Program-made: the position numbers and the translations under genes
NCBI GenBank assembly: GCA_963735005.1
Contig: CAVTJA010000003.1
Location: 124,001-188,000 of the forward strand
DNA: 64,000 bases
DNA from: WTKG01 sp963735005
GTDB taxonomy: Bacteria > Actinomycetota > Actinomycetes > Actinomycetales > Demequinaceae
Reading direction: 5' to 3'
Notes under the pieces: generated by a model
What the model saw: the letters and a program-made list of their open reading frames with translations, nothing else
What the model was told of the DNA's origin: nothing
The model's database searches: none
Shown: piece after piece, positions 42,734 to 52,197 of the stretch
Position numbering within the stretch: the stretch's first letter is position 1
Layout: the number at the start of each line of letters is the position of its first letter

Positions 42734-45475
42734 TCAGTACGCCACTACGCCGCGGCGCATCGAGTCGATCGCCGCGCGCGCGGCCTCCTTCAGTGCGTGG
42801 GACGGAGCGACGTCTTCGATCTGCCCCATGACGTCAATCACCTGCTTGCACCACCGCACCATGTCGCCCGGGGCAAGCTCCGTGCCGCGCAGCACCGCGG
42901 CGAGTGACTTGCCCGCAGCCCACCCGTGGATGGGCGCCACAAGGCCCCAGTGAGGCTGTGGCGTCGCCGGTAGCCCGCGGCCCTCGTGGATGTCGTCCAC
43001 GTTCGACCAGACCCGGTAGGTCTGGTCCAGAGCGGCTCCAAGGGGCCCGTGGCGCCCCTGAGGTATCTGTGGCGTCTCGTTCTCGTCCTCGCGCCGGCCG
43101 GAGTACACAAGGCTCGACACCACGGCGGCCAACGCGGGCGCACCAAGCCCGTCCCACACGCCGCGGCGCAGGCACTCCGCGATCGCGAGGTCGTTCTCCG
43201 AGAACACGTGCTGGAGCATCGCGCCCGCCTCGGTGGCACGGCGCTCGTCTCCCTCACCCTCGAGGTATCCAAGCTCGGACAGCACGTCGCAGCGCTTGTC
43301 GAAGGCGCGTGCGATCGATCCGGTCGCGGCGGAGATCTGGGAGGCGATGCGATCCTTGTCGCGCAAGGCCTTGAAATAGCGTTCGGCCCACCGCGCGTGA
43401 TCCTCGCGGTCGGGGCAGCCGTGGCACGGGTGCGCGCGCATCTGCCGCCGGATCGCGTCCACGGCGTCTGCCTCGGCATTGCCCGCTGTACGCCCGCGCC
43501 CGCCGCGTGACTTTCCGGCTGTGAATTCCCCTCGCTTGGCGCGCATCGTCGCGGCGAGGTCCCTACGTGCGCGGGCCTGGCGAGTGTCGAGCCCCTTGGC
43601 GAGCCGCATCTGACCCACGGGATCGAGCCCGTGGTGAAGCTCGGCGACGCTCAGCCGCATGGCGCGCGCCGCCTCCGTCACGACCAGCGGTCGGGGCCGG
43701 TCAGTGTCGTCAGCCACGACCACCACGGCGAGGCCCTTGTTCTTGCCCGCGCCGATCCGCACCACAGTGCCGCGCTCGAGGCCCCTCAACGTCGCCTCGG
43801 TCGCATCCTTGCGCGCCTTGGAGCTCGCCTTCGACTGCTGCTTCTGCAGGCGGGTGATGCGCTCCCGCATGCCCGCGTACTCGAGGAAATCGCCCCGCGA
43901 GCACGTCGCGGCCTCGCGCATGCCCTGGGCGTCCTCGTCGAGCGACCGTACCTTGCGCGCCTGCGAGACCACCCCCTGGTCGGCCTGATACTGCGCGAAC
44001 GACATGCTGAGCACCTCGCGCGCCCGCGGGATCCCGGACCTCGCGACAAGGTTGAGCGCCATGTTGTACGACGGATGGAAGGAGCTCACCAGCGGGTAGG
44101 TGCGGCGCGACGCGAGCCGGCCGAGCGCCTGCGCGTCGAAGCCCGGGTGCTCGACGACCACCGCATGGCCCTCGACGTCGATGCCGCGCCTGCCTGCCCG
44201 CCCGGTGAGCTGCGTGTACTCCCCCGCCGTGAGGTCCTTGTGGCCCTCGCCGTCCCACTTGACGAGCTTCTCAAGCACGACGGAACGCGCGGGCATGTTG
44301 ATGCCAAGCGCCAGCGTCTCCGTAGCGAACACCACCTTGATGAGCCCCGCGAGGAACAGCTTCTCGACCGTCTCCTTGAACAGCGGGATCATGCCCGCGT
44401 GGTGCGCCGCGATCCCCGCCGACAAGTGATCGAGCCACCGCGAGTAGCCGAGCGCGTTGAGATCCTCGGTCGGCAGCGCCGCACACCGCTCCTCGACGAT
44501 GCCGATGATTCGCTCGCGTTCTTCGCGCGACGTCAGCTGGAGTCCGGACGATCGCACCTGGTCAACGGCGTCCTCGCAGCCGGCTCGCGAAAACACGAAG
44601 AAAATCGCCGGGAGGAGTCCGTTCGCGTCGAGCACGTCGACGGTGGCGAACCGCGGTGGGGCGCGCCTGCCCTGCGGCCTGCGACCGCCTCTCGCGCGCC
44701 CGCGCCCAGGCGCGACGTAATCGTGGCGCTGGCGGCGCGCGAGGGCCTCAACCTCGGGATTGAGGCGCGGCGACGGGCCCGGATCCGCGGGGTCAACCCC
44801 GGGCGCGTAGAGGTCGAAAATGCCCTCCCGCAGCAGCACGTGCGGCCACAGCGGCACGGGCCGGGTCTCCGACACGATCACGTCGGTGTTGCCGCGCACC
44901 TCGCGCAGCCAGTCGCCGAACTCCTCGGCGTTGCTCACCGTCGCGGACAGCGCGACGATCGCCACGGCCTGGTCCAGGTGGACGATCACTTCTTCCCACA
45001 CTGAGCCGCGGAACCGGTCAGCGAGGTAGTGAACCTCGTCAAGGACCACCACGCCGAGCCGGTCGAGCGTGCGCGAATTCGCGTAGATCATGTTGCGAAG
45101 CACCTCGGTGGTCATCACCACCACGTCCGCCTCGCCGCGGAGCGACTGGTCGCCCGTGAGCAGTCCCACGCGGTCCTCGCCGTACACGGCCATCAACTCG
45201 TTGAACTTCTGGTTCGACAGCGCCTTGATTGGCGTCGTGTAGAACGCCTTCTCGCCACGGTCGAGAGCCGCCTTCACCGCAAACTCGCCCACGACCGTCT
45301 TGCCCGCTCCCGTGGGGGCCGCGACGAGCACGCTGCGGCCGTCCGCAACGGCCTCGCACGCTTGCCGCTGGAAGTCGTCGAGGGGGAACGACAACGTCTC
45401 GGTGAACGCCAGGAGGCCGGGATGCCGGGCCCTGTTGCGCGCCGCGGCATAGCGCTCCGCGGGGGAAGGGCTCAT
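42734..45475 (-). CDS. helY: DEAD/DEAH-box helicase, HelY/SKI2-like
   Basis: 913 aa. Walker A APTGAGKTVVGEF, DEVH box 'VVVLDEVHYLADRFRG' and SAT motif. An insert of Arg/Gly-rich residues at about 245-280 precedes the second RecA domain, which has 'ETLALGINMPARSVVLEKL' and 'LTGRAGRRGID'. A DSHCT-type C-terminal domain follows. It is a SKI2-family RNA helicase found in actinobacteria; its role is unclear. It keeps the mycobacterial pafBC-tatAC-helY order. Confidence 0.93.
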   Translation of the reverse strand: MSPSPAERYAAARNRARHPGLLAFTETLSFPLDDFQRQACEAVADGRSVLVAAPTGAGKTVVGEFAVKAALDRGEKAFYTTPIKALSNQKFNELMAVYGEDRVGLLTGDQSLRGEADVVVMTTEVLRNMIYANSRTLDRLGVVVLDEVHYLADRFRGSVWEEVIVHLDQAVAIVALSATVSNAEEFGDWLREVRGNTDVIVSETRPVPLWPHVLLREGIFDLYAPGVDPADPGPSPRLNPEVEALARRQRHDYVAPGRGRARGGRRPQGRRAPPRFATVDVLDANGLLPAIFFVFSRAGCEDAVDQVRSSGLQLTSREERERIIGIVEERCAALPTEDLNALGYSRWLDHLSAGIAAHHAGMIPLFKETVEKLFLAGLIKVVFATETLALGINMPARSVVLEKLVKWDGEGHKDLTAGEYTQLTGRAGRRGIDVEGHAVVVEHPGFDAQALGRLASRRTYPLVSSFHPSYNMALNLVARSGIPRAREVLSMSFAQYQADQGVVSQARKVRSLDEDAQGMREAATCSRGDFLEYAGMRERITRLQKQQSKASSKARKDATEATLRGLERGTVVRIGAGKNKGLAVVVVADDTDRPRPLVVTEAARAMRLSVAELHHGLDPVGQMRLAKGLDTRQARARRDLAATMRAKRGEFTAGKSRGGRGRTAGNAEADAVDAIRRQMRAHPCHGCPDREDHARWAERYFKALRDKDRIASQISAATGSIARAFDKRCDVLSELGYLEGEGDERRATEAGAMLQHVFSENDLAIAECLRRGVWDGLGAPALAAVVSSLVYSGRREDENETPQIPQGRHGPLGAALDQTYRVWSNVDDIHEGRGLPATPQPHWGLVAPIHGWAAGKSLAAVLRGTELAPGDMVRWCKQVIDVMGQIEDVAPSHALKEAARAAIDSMRRGVVAY

Positions 45476-45485
45476 GGCCCCCAGG

Positions 45486-46424
45486 CTAATGGACCTTGGC
45501 GCCCAGGAGTCGCAGCACGCCCGGCGCGACCTCGACGTTCAACGGGTCGGCGCCCACGAGCTCACCGTCGGCAAAGGCGGCGGGCATGGCCGCCCCCACG
45601 TCGGACTGTTCGATGCGGATCTTCTTGGCGCGCACCTGGCTCAGCCGCGGATCCTTCATGTGCGAGCCGTCCTTGAGCTTGGGGAAGATCTTGAGGATGT
45701 CGAGCCTCGACATGCCCTCCGCCACCACGACGTCGAGGTAGCCGTCGTTGATCTTGGCGTCCTTGGTGGCGTACAAGCCGCCGCCAAAGATGGGCGTGTT
45801 CGCCACCGCCACCAGAGTGGCCTGCTGCTCCCATGAGAAGCCGTCCGCCGTCACCCTGATGCCGTACGGCTTGAATTTGGGGATCTCGCGGAACGTCGCA
45901 AACTTGTACTTCATGGGGCCGCGCGGGTACTTGATGCTCGAGCCGTACAGCGCGATCGCGGCGTCGATTCCGGCGGATAGCACGCACGTGAAGTAGCGCG
46001 GCTTTGACGGCTCCTCGATGCCGGGCCCGGTGAGCATGCCCAGGTCCACGTCGGTTGAGTCACCCTCAAGCCCATCGACGATGCGGCGGACGCTCGCCGC
46101 AATGTCGCCCGTGGGCAAGCCGGCCGTCACGGCGAAGTCGTTGCCTGAGCCGGCGGCGACCACGCCAAGCGGCTTCTTCTTGCGCGCCTGTGTGACGATC
46201 TGCGCGCCGAGGTGAGCCATCCCGTCGCCGCCCACGACCACCAGTGCGTCGATGTTCTTGAGCGCCTTGATGCCTGCCTCATGTGCACTCCCCCACGATC
46301 CGCGGGTCAGGTCAACCACCTTGACGCCAAGCTTGCCGAACTCGGCGAGCGCCTCGTGACCCCAGCGCGCTCCCCTGCCGCTACCCGACGTGGGGTTGGT
46401 GATGACTCCTACGGTGTGCGTCAT
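45486..46424 (-). CDS. Diacylglycerol kinase-family lipid kinase
   Basis: 312 aa from ATG 46424, overlapping the tatC stop by ATGA. DAGK catalytic features are 'TNPTSGSGRGARWG', 'VVVGGDGMAHLGAQIV', 'GVVAAGSGNDFAVTAGL' and the C-terminal 'DGYLDVVVAEGMSRLDILKIFPKL' with 'FADGELV'. It phosphorylates a lipid such as diacylglycerol or sphingosine-like substrate in phospholipid recycling. Confidence 0.9.
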   Translation of the reverse strand: MTHTVGVITNPTSGSGRGARWGHEALAEFGKLGVKVVDLTRGSWGSAHEAGIKALKNIDALVVVGGDGMAHLGAQIVTQARKKKPLGVVAAGSGNDFAVTAGLPTGDIAASVRRIVDGLEGDSTDVDLGMLTGPGIEEPSKPRYFTCVLSAGIDAAIALYGSSIKYPRGPMKYKFATFREIPKFKPYGIRVTADGFSWEQQATLVAVANTPIFGGGLYATKDAKINDGYLDVVVAEGMSRLDILKIFPKLKDGSHMKDPRLSQVRAKKIRIEQSDVGAAMPAAFADGELVGADPLNVEVAPGVLRLLGAKVH

Positions 46425-47195
46425 GCCGTGCCCTCCCGGCGACGGCGCCACCGGAGGGCGCCAATGCCTATGGCAAGAAAGTACAGGCCAAGCATGGGTC
46501 CGGCCAGGAACAACATTGACAAGATGTCGGGCGTCGGCGTGATGAACGCGGCGGCGACGAGGATGATGATGACCGCCCACCGCCATCCGCGCAGCCAGGT
46601 GCGCGGCGCCACGATGCCTATCCAGGTCATCGCGACCATCACCACGGGTAGCACCGCGGCGAGCCCCAGCCCCACGAGCACATGCATCACGAATGTCAGG
46701 TACATCTGGGCGTCGATGAGGTTCGTCGAACCTTCCGGCACGAACCCCGCCAGCACGGATACTGCACGCGGCAACACCGCCCAGCCAAGGGCGACGCCGC
46801 CCGCGAACAGCGGAATCGCCGCACCAAGAAAGCCGACGGTGTACGCCTTCTCGCGGCGCTCGAGGCCCGGCGCCACGAACGCCCACAGCTGGTACAGCCA
46901 CCACGGAGACGCGATCAGAATGCCCAGGAAGAAGCTCACGCGGAAGCGCATGTCGATCGCGGTCAGTAGCCCCGTGAAGTTGATGGAGACAGTCGCGTGC
47001 GAGTCCTCGGCGGCTTGCAAGACGGGCCGCTGCAGCGCCTCGAAGGCGGGGTTGAACAGGAACCACCCGATGACGCGCACCGACGGCGATGCCAAGGAGC
47101 GCAAGCACCAGGCGATTGCGCGCCTCGACAAGGTGCTGCTTGAGGGGCATCCTCCGCTCGGGGTTGCTCCGGCGGAACCGGCCTGAGTCAGCCAC
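46421..47195 (-). pseudogene. tatC: Sec-independent protein translocase TatC (frameshifted)
   Basis: GTG at 47195. The N-terminal part 'RRMPLKQHLVEARNRLVLALLGIAVG' is classic TatC, but the frame breaks near 47080, and the rest ('VIGWFLFNPAFEALQRP' through five more helices to 'RRRREGTA') lies in another frame. The total of 775 nt equals 3n+1, so removing one base (the C in GCG-C-GTC) gives a 257-aa, six-helix protein. TatC is the twin-arginine signal receptor; its loss would be unlikely in a cell that keeps tatA. It lies 16 nt after tatA. Confidence 0.88.
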
Positions 47196-47211
47196 GGGCG
47201 CGAGTGGGCGG

Positions 47212-47403
47212 CTAGGCCTTGCCCTTGTCCTTGTCTTCGGTGTCGGAGGGCGCGGGCTCGTCGTCCGTCAGCGCCTTCGCCTCTTCCTTGAGGATGCGCA
47301 CGGACTTGCCCAGCGAGCGTGCGAGCTCGGGGAGCTTGGGCGCGCCAAAGATGAGGATCACCACGAAAGCGATGATCGCTACTTGCCAGACACTGACCCG
47401 CAT
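47212..47403 (-). CDS. tatA: Sec-independent protein translocase TatA
   Basis: 63 aa. One N-terminal membrane helix 'QVAIIAFVVILIFGAPKLPEL' is followed by the amphipathic helix 'ARSLGKSVRILKEEAKAL' and an acidic/lysine tail. FG and P positions match TatA. It forms the translocation pore with TatC. Confidence 0.95.
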   Translation of the reverse strand: MRVSVWQVAIIAFVVILIFGAPKLPELARSLGKSVRILKEEAKALTDDEPAPSDTEDKDKGKA

Positions 47404-47430
47404 GACGCCTCCAGACTCGTTTCCTGAATC

Positions 47431-48351
47431 TTACCCGCCGTGTGCGGCGATAACCGCATCCGCCGTGTCCCTGACGCGCGCGGCAAACTCCGGCGGCGTG
47501 ACCGCCACGACGGCCGGGCCCGCAGCCAGCACCCGCGCGACAACGACGTCCGGATTCGAGACTCCCACCGTGAAGGAGAAGCCGCCGTCGACCGCCTCGG
47601 CGCGCACTCCGGGCAGGTCCTCGAAGGCCCACCTGCCGTCGGCCGCGACGGTCACGTGCACGTCGTACGCGGGCTCAAGCTCGAAGCCCTGCCGCGCCGA
47701 CGCCGGGTGCTCTTGCGTCTCGCGCGTCGCCTTGGAACTCTCGATACGCGCGAGTCGCAGCGTCCGATAGTCGCCTGCGCGCCGGCAGAAGCACTCGACG
47801 TAGCCCACGCCGTCGATAGTCACGAGGCGGTGTGGCTCGATCGTGCGCGTCGTGCGGCGATCGCGCGCGTCCACGTACTCAACCGTCACGCACGTGCCCT
47901 CCTCCGCGGCGGTGCGCAGGGCGTCGGCCACTTGCGGATCAACGTCGCCCACAGGGACCACGGTGACGGTGCCAGCCTCGGCGATGGCCCCGGAGAGCTT
48001 GTCGAGCACCGCCTGCGCGGCGGGCGGGGCGGCGCCAGAGCTGACGATGCTTCCGAGCGCGGCGATCAACGCGATGGCCTCGGCCGGCGCGAGCCGCACC
48101 TGGTGAACGCCCTGCGAGTTCGTGATGCGCGCGACCCCCTCGTCGTACGCCCAGCCGTCAAAGTCGAGCAGGTCATTCACGCCATAGCCGGGAAGGCCCG
48201 CGGTCCACAACGTGTCGATGTCGCGCTTGATGACCTCGGGCGTGACATCAAAGTGCTCTGCGAGTTCCGCGAACGTCGCCTCACCATGCTCCTCGAGGTG
48301 CGTGACGATGCCGAGCAGGCGGGTCAGGCGGGGAATCGCGCGCTCAGCCAT
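47431..48351 (-). CDS. pafC: WYL-domain regulator PafC
   Basis: 306 aa. N-terminal winged helix ('RLTRLLGIVTHLEEHGEATFAELAEHFDVTPEVIKRDIDTLW'), a central WYL domain (around 'VTVEYVDARDRRTTRTIEPHRLVTIDGVGYVECFCRRAGDYRTLRLARI') and a WCX C-terminal extension. With PafB it forms the heterodimer that activates DNA-damage (LexA-independent) genes in mycobacteria. It overlaps pafB by 8 nt and is followed by tatA. Confidence 0.88.
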   Translation of the reverse strand: MAERAIPRLTRLLGIVTHLEEHGEATFAELAEHFDVTPEVIKRDIDTLWTAGLPGYGVNDLLDFDGWAYDEGVARITNSQGVHQVRLAPAEAIALIAALGSIVSSGAAPPAAQAVLDKLSGAIAEAGTVTVVPVGDVDPQVADALRTAAEEGTCVTVEYVDARDRRTTRTIEPHRLVTIDGVGYVECFCRRAGDYRTLRLARIESSKATRETQEHPASARQGFELEPAYDVHVTVAADGRWAFEDLPGVRAEAVDGGFSFTVGVSNPDVVVARVLAAGPAVVAVTPPEFAARVRDTADAVIAAHGG

Positions 48352-49321
48352 GTGCGGCCTCCCGGGCCTTTGCGGCGTGTGACACGACCATGTCCGCTAG
48401 CGAGGCGGGCTCGATCACTCGCGCGCCGCCCGCCAGCGCAAGTACCTCGTCGCGAAGTGCCTCAGTGTCGCTGTAGGGCACGTCGAAAACGTCCCAGACG
48501 CCGTCGGCCTTCACGAAGCTGCCGCGTCGGCGCAACGAGTGGCCGGACTCCGCGCGCACGCCCACGCGGGCGACGAGCCCCGGGACGGCGTCGGTGAGCT
48601 GGCTGGCCGGAAGGTTCGCGGGTGGCTCGAACGCGCCGGGCTCCCCCACCGGCTCGGGGGCGCCCTCGATTCGGCTGGTGCGGTACGTGCGCGGCTCGCC
48701 ACGGTCGCGGTCGAACCCGACCAGGTAGACGGCGCCTCCGCGCACGACGAGGCGCCATGGCTCGACCGTGCGCACGGCGCGGCCCGACGACTGCGACGTG
48801 TACGTAAACGACACCGCCTGGCGGTCCCCGATCGCCTGCGCAAGCGGCGCGGCGGCGTCGGCGTCATGGAGGGTGGTGGCGCCAAGGGCGAGTTCGCCCG
48901 CGGACCCTCGCTCGGCGGCCGACGACAGCTTGGTGAGCGCCCGCCTGGCGTCGGTGCCGAGCGCCGCGCTTTGCCAATAGCCTGCGGCAACCGCCAGCAC
49001 CGCGCGCTCGGCCGCGGTGAGCTCGATCGCTGGCATCGCCGCCTCGCCAGCGTCGATGACGTAGCCGATCTCGTCGCCGTGAGTCGCGTCCGTGACCGTC
49101 CTGAGCGGGATGCCAAGCCGGCGCAGGTCTTCCTTGTCGCGCTCGAACATTCGCTCGAAAGCGGCGTCGCGCTTCTTGGCCGCCGCGGCATCGTCCCCAG
49201 GGCGGGCCGGCTCGTAGCCTGCGACGGCCTCGCGAATCTGCGCGCGGCTCATGCGCACGCGCGTGTTCGACAGCGCGATGATCAGGTTGAGGAGCCGCTC
49301 GGCCGGGTCGCCCTGCGCCAT
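48344..49321 (-). CDS. pafB: WYL-domain regulator PafB
   Basis: 325 aa from ATG 49321, which overlaps the hisG stop by one base (TGATG). 'ERLLNLIIALSNTRVRMSRAQIREAVAGY' is the typical PafB N-terminus, 'FERDKEDLRRLGIPL' the winged helix, and 'VSFTYTSQSSGRAVRTVEPWRLVVRGGAVYLVGFDRDRGEPRTYR' the WYL domain. It is the partner of PafC. The Pup ligase gene pafA, usually directly upstream, is missing here. Confidence 0.88.
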   Translation of the reverse strand: MAQGDPAERLLNLIIALSNTRVRMSRAQIREAVAGYEPARPGDDAAAAKKRDAAFERMFERDKEDLRRLGIPLRTVTDATHGDEIGYVIDAGEAAMPAIELTAAERAVLAVAAGYWQSAALGTDARRALTKLSSAAERGSAGELALGATTLHDADAAAPLAQAIGDRQAVSFTYTSQSSGRAVRTVEPWRLVVRGGAVYLVGFDRDRGEPRTYRTSRIEGAPEPVGEPGAFEPPANLPASQLTDAVPGLVARVGVRAESGHSLRRRGSFVKADGVWDVFDVPYSDTEALRDEVLALAGGARVIEPASLADMVVSHAAKAREAAHG

Positions 49322-50166
49322 CAGACCCGAACCGCGAGCAGCTCCGTGACGAGGATCGCGCGCGCGCCGGCGGCGTAGAGGTCGTCCATCACGTGGTTCA
49401 TTTCGACACGCGGGACCATGACGCGCACCGCGGACCAGTCCGAGCCGTGCAGGGGCGTGACCGTGGGGGCCTCGAAGCCCGGCGTGATCGCGCAAGCCGC
49501 CTCGAGGGCCGACGCCGGAACGTCGTAATCCATCAGCACGTATTGACGGGCCATCAGCACGCCGCGCAGGCGGCCGGTGAGCGTCGAGATGCGGTCCTCA
49601 GGCGCGTCGGCGCCGCGGATGAGCACGGCCTCCGACTTGAGGATGGGGTCCCCAAACACCTCGAGACCTGCCGCGCGCAGGGTGCTTCCCGTCTCGACGA
49701 CGTCTGCGACCACGTCCGCGACGCCCAGCTGAACGCTGGACTCCACGGCGCCGTCGAGGCGCACCACCTGGGCATCGATGCCGAACGACTTCAAGTGGTT
49801 CGACACGAGGTGCGGGTAGGACGTCGCGACGCGCTTGCCGGAGACATCCTCGATGGTGGTGGCGGTGCCCGTCGGCGCCGCGTAGCGGAACGTAGACGCA
49901 GCGAATCCAAGTTCAAGGTGCTCGACGGCGGCGGCCCCGGAGTCGAGCAGCAAGTCGCGGCCGGTGATGCCCGCGTGCACCGTGCCCTGCCCCACGTACA
50001 CCGCGACGTCGCGCGGACGCAGGAAGAAGAACTCGACGTCGTTGCGGTTGTCCACGAGCACCAGCTCGCGCCCGCCAGCCGAGCGTTGCTTGTAGCCCGC
50101 CTCGCTCAATAGCTGAGCGGCGGGTTCTGAGAGCGATCCCTTGTTCGGGACGGCGATGCGGAGCAC
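49321..50166 (-). CDS. hisG: ATP phosphoribosyltransferase
   Basis: 281 aa, the long form with a C-terminal ACT-like feedback domain (histidine-sensitive). The first step of histidine synthesis joins ATP and PRPP. Motifs are 'MLRIAVPNKGSLSEPA', 'VQGTVHAGITGRDLLLDSGA' and 'ESSVQLGVADVVADVVETGSTLRAAGLEVF'. It lies 22 nt after hisE. Confidence 0.95.
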   Translation of the reverse strand: MLRIAVPNKGSLSEPAAQLLSEAGYKQRSAGGRELVLVDNRNDVEFFFLRPRDVAVYVGQGTVHAGITGRDLLLDSGAAAVEHLELGFAASTFRYAAPTGTATTIEDVSGKRVATSYPHLVSNHLKSFGIDAQVVRLDGAVESSVQLGVADVVADVVETGSTLRAAGLEVFGDPILKSEAVLIRGADAPEDRISTLTGRLRGVLMARQYVLMDYDVPASALEAACAITPGFEAPTVTPLHGSDWSAVRVMVPRVEMNHVMDDLYAAGARAILVTELLAVRV

Positions 50167-50188
50167 AGGGATTCCTTACAGCCGGTAC

Positions 50189-50452
50189 TTACAGGTGGCG
50201 CTGGACGTCTTCGAGCGTAATGCCCTTCGCGATCATCATGACCTGGGCGTGGTAGATCAGCTGCGCGATTTCCTCGGCGGCTTCTTCGTCAGTCTCGTAC
50301 TCGGCGGCCATCCATGCCTCGGCCGCCTCCTCGACGAGCTTCTTGCCGATGGCGTGGACGCCGCCGTCGAGCAATCGCACCGTCGAGGAGCCCTCGGGGC
50401 GCTCTTTGGCGCGCACAAGCAACTCGGCGTACAACTCGTCGAAGGTTTTCAC
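50189..50452 (-). CDS. hisE: Phosphoribosyl-ATP pyrophosphatase
   Basis: 87 aa, a single MazG-like helical domain. 'TFDELYAELLVRAKERPEGSSTVRLL' and 'KLVEEAAEAWMAAEYETDEEAAEEIAQLIYH' carry the metal-binding Glu cluster. It catalyses the second histidine step. HisI is not fused or adjacent. Confidence 0.95.
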   Translation of the reverse strand: MKTFDELYAELLVRAKERPEGSSTVRLLDGGVHAIGKKLVEEAAEAWMAAEYETDEEAAEEIAQLIYHAQVMMIAKGITLEDVQRHL

Positions 50453-50491
50453 GCGTCACAGCCTACGGGAGGCCGGGCGACCCGGCGGCGC

Positions 50492-50959
50492 TTATCCGAG
50501 CGCTTTGAGCAGATTCGCGGTGGCGATTGCGGCCTCGACGGCCTCGCGGCCCTTGTCCTCCTTGGACCCGGGCAGCCCGGCGCGCGCACGCGCCTGCTCG
50601 AAGTCGCTGGTGGTAAGCACGCCAAAGCCCACGGGCACCGCGTGGGTGCGCGCGACGTCGGTGAGCCCCTGGGTGACGCTCGAGCAGACGTAGTCGAAGT
50701 GCGGCGTCTCGCCCTGGACCACGAGGCCAAGGGCGACGATCGCGTCGGCGCCGCCGCGCGCGAGCTTTTCGGCGACGACGGTCAGTTCAAAGGTGCCCGG
50801 GACGCGCGTGAGCCGGTACGCCGCGCCCGCGCGCTCGCATGCGCCCACGGCTCCGGCGACCAAGGCGTCCATGATCTCGGCGTGCCACTGCGCGGCGACG
50901 ATCTCGACCGTCAGGCCGGCGCCGTCGGCAGCGAGCGCGGGCGCTCCCCCGCCGCTCAC
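50492..50959 (-). CDS. ribH: 6,7-dimethyl-8-ribityllumazine synthase
   Basis: 155 aa. Motifs are 'VEIVAAQWHAEIMDALVAGA', 'TRVPGTFELTVVAEKLA', 'VALGLVVQGETPHFDYV' (catalytic His) and 'PVGFGVLTT'. It condenses the ribityl pyrimidine with dihydroxybutanone phosphate. It overlaps ribBA by 4 nt, in the riboflavin block. Confidence 0.95.
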   Translation of the reverse strand: MSGGGAPALAADGAGLTVEIVAAQWHAEIMDALVAGAVGACERAGAAYRLTRVPGTFELTVVAEKLARGGADAIVALGLVVQGETPHFDYVCSSVTQGLTDVARTHAVPVGFGVLTTSDFEQARARAGLPGSKEDKGREAVEAAIATANLLKALG

Positions 50960-52197
50960 TGATCTTTGCCCTGCAGGTGCCCCATGCGCTCGATCTTAGT
51001 CTGGCGGTAGAACTCGTTGTGCTCGCTCTCGCCCACGTGGTGAGGCACGCGCTCGACCACGTCGATTCCGCTCGCGCGGAGCCCCTCGACCTTGGCCGGG
51101 TTGTTCGTGAGCAGCCGCACCTCGGTGAGGCCAAGGTCGTGGAGGATCGCCGCGGCAGCGCCGTACTCGCGGCGGTCGACGGGGACGCCAAGCTCCGAGT
51201 TGGCGTCAACGGTGTCGAAACCCTTGTCCTGAAGTGCGTACGCCTGGATCTTGCGCAGGATGCCGATGCCGCGGCCCTCGTGGCCGGTCAGGTACACCAC
51301 CACTCCGCCGTCCTCAACGACTCGCTCGATCGCTGCGTCGAGCTGCGGGCCGCAATCGCAACGCAGCGAACCAAACGCGTCGCCCGTGAGGCACTCGGAG
51401 TGCACCCTGACGATGGGCGTCACGCCGGGCTTGAGGGGGGCGATGAGGGCCACGTGCTCGTCACCCGTGCGCGCATCGCGGTAGCCGCGGATGGTGAGGT
51501 CCCCGTGCGCGGTGGGAAGCTTTGCCTCGCCCTCGAGCAGGACCCGCAGCGGGTGGGGCTCGACGGCGTGCGCGACGTCTCCGCGGTCGCGGCGGTACTT
51601 GATCAGGTCGGCGATAGTCAAGACGACGAGTCCTTCCGATTCGGCAAGGCGGGTTGCGTCGCCCAATCGCATCATCGTGCCGTCGTCGTTCACCATCTCG
51701 GCGATCACCCCTACGGGTGACAGGCCAGCGAGGCGACACAAGTCGACGCACGCCTCGGTGTGACCTGGGCGGTGCAGTACGCCTCCTGCAACAGCCCTGA
51801 GGGGCAAAACATGCCCTGGCCGGATGAAATCTTCGGGCCCAGCCGCGCTGTTCGCCAACTGCTGAATGGTGCGGTGGCGGTCGGCCGCGCTGATGCCTGT
51901 GGTGATGCCCTCGGCCGCGTCAACCGAGACCGTGTAGGCCGTGCGGCGCGGGTCCTGGCTGGCGGGCACCATGAGCGGCAGGTTGAGGTCGTCGGCGCGC
52001 GGGCCCGGCATGGGGGCGCACAGGTAGCCGCTCGAGTGGCGGATGCCCCAGGCGAGCCAGTCCACCGTGGTGGTCTCGGCGGACATGATGAAGTCGGCCT
52101 CGTTTTCGCGCGACCGCGAATCGGTGACCAGCACCGGTTTGCCCGCCCTGAGGTCCTCAAGCGCACGCTCGACGAGCGCCGCCGTGTCGCTAGCCAC
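50956..52197 (-). CDS. ribBA: Bifunctional DHBP synthase / GTP cyclohydrolase II
   Basis: 413 aa. The N-terminal DHBP synthase has 'DSRSRENEADFIM', 'TGISAADRHRTI', 'RPGHVLPLRA' and 'HTEACVDLCRLAG'. The C-terminal GTP cyclohydrolase II has 'VHSECLTGDAFGSLRCDCGPQL' (Zn cysteines) and 'GHEGRGIGILRKIQAYALQD'. It makes both riboflavin precursors. The start overlaps ribE by 8 nt. Confidence 0.96.
   Translation of the reverse strand: MASDTAALVERALEDLRAGKPVLVTDSRSRENEADFIMSAETTTVDWLAWGIRHSSGYLCAPMPGPRADDLNLPLMVPASQDPRRTAYTVSVDAAEGITTGISAADRHRTIQQLANSAAGPEDFIRPGHVLPLRAVAGGVLHRPGHTEACVDLCRLAGLSPVGVIAEMVNDDGTMMRLGDATRLAESEGLVVLTIADLIKYRRDRGDVAHAVEPHPLRVLLEGEAKLPTAHGDLTIRGYRDARTGDEHVALIAPLKPGVTPIVRVHSECLTGDAFGSLRCDCGPQLDAAIERVVEDGGVVVYLTGHEGRGIGILRKIQAYALQDKGFDTVDANSELGVPVDRREYGAAAAILHDLGLTEVRLLTNNPAKVEGLRASGIDVVERVPHHVGESEHNEFYRQTKIERMGHLQGKDQ

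Noticed and set aside
43631..45004. 457-codon plus-strand frame inside helY
   Set aside because: Low-complexity Arg/His/Leu antisense frame; the helicase motifs are on the other strand.
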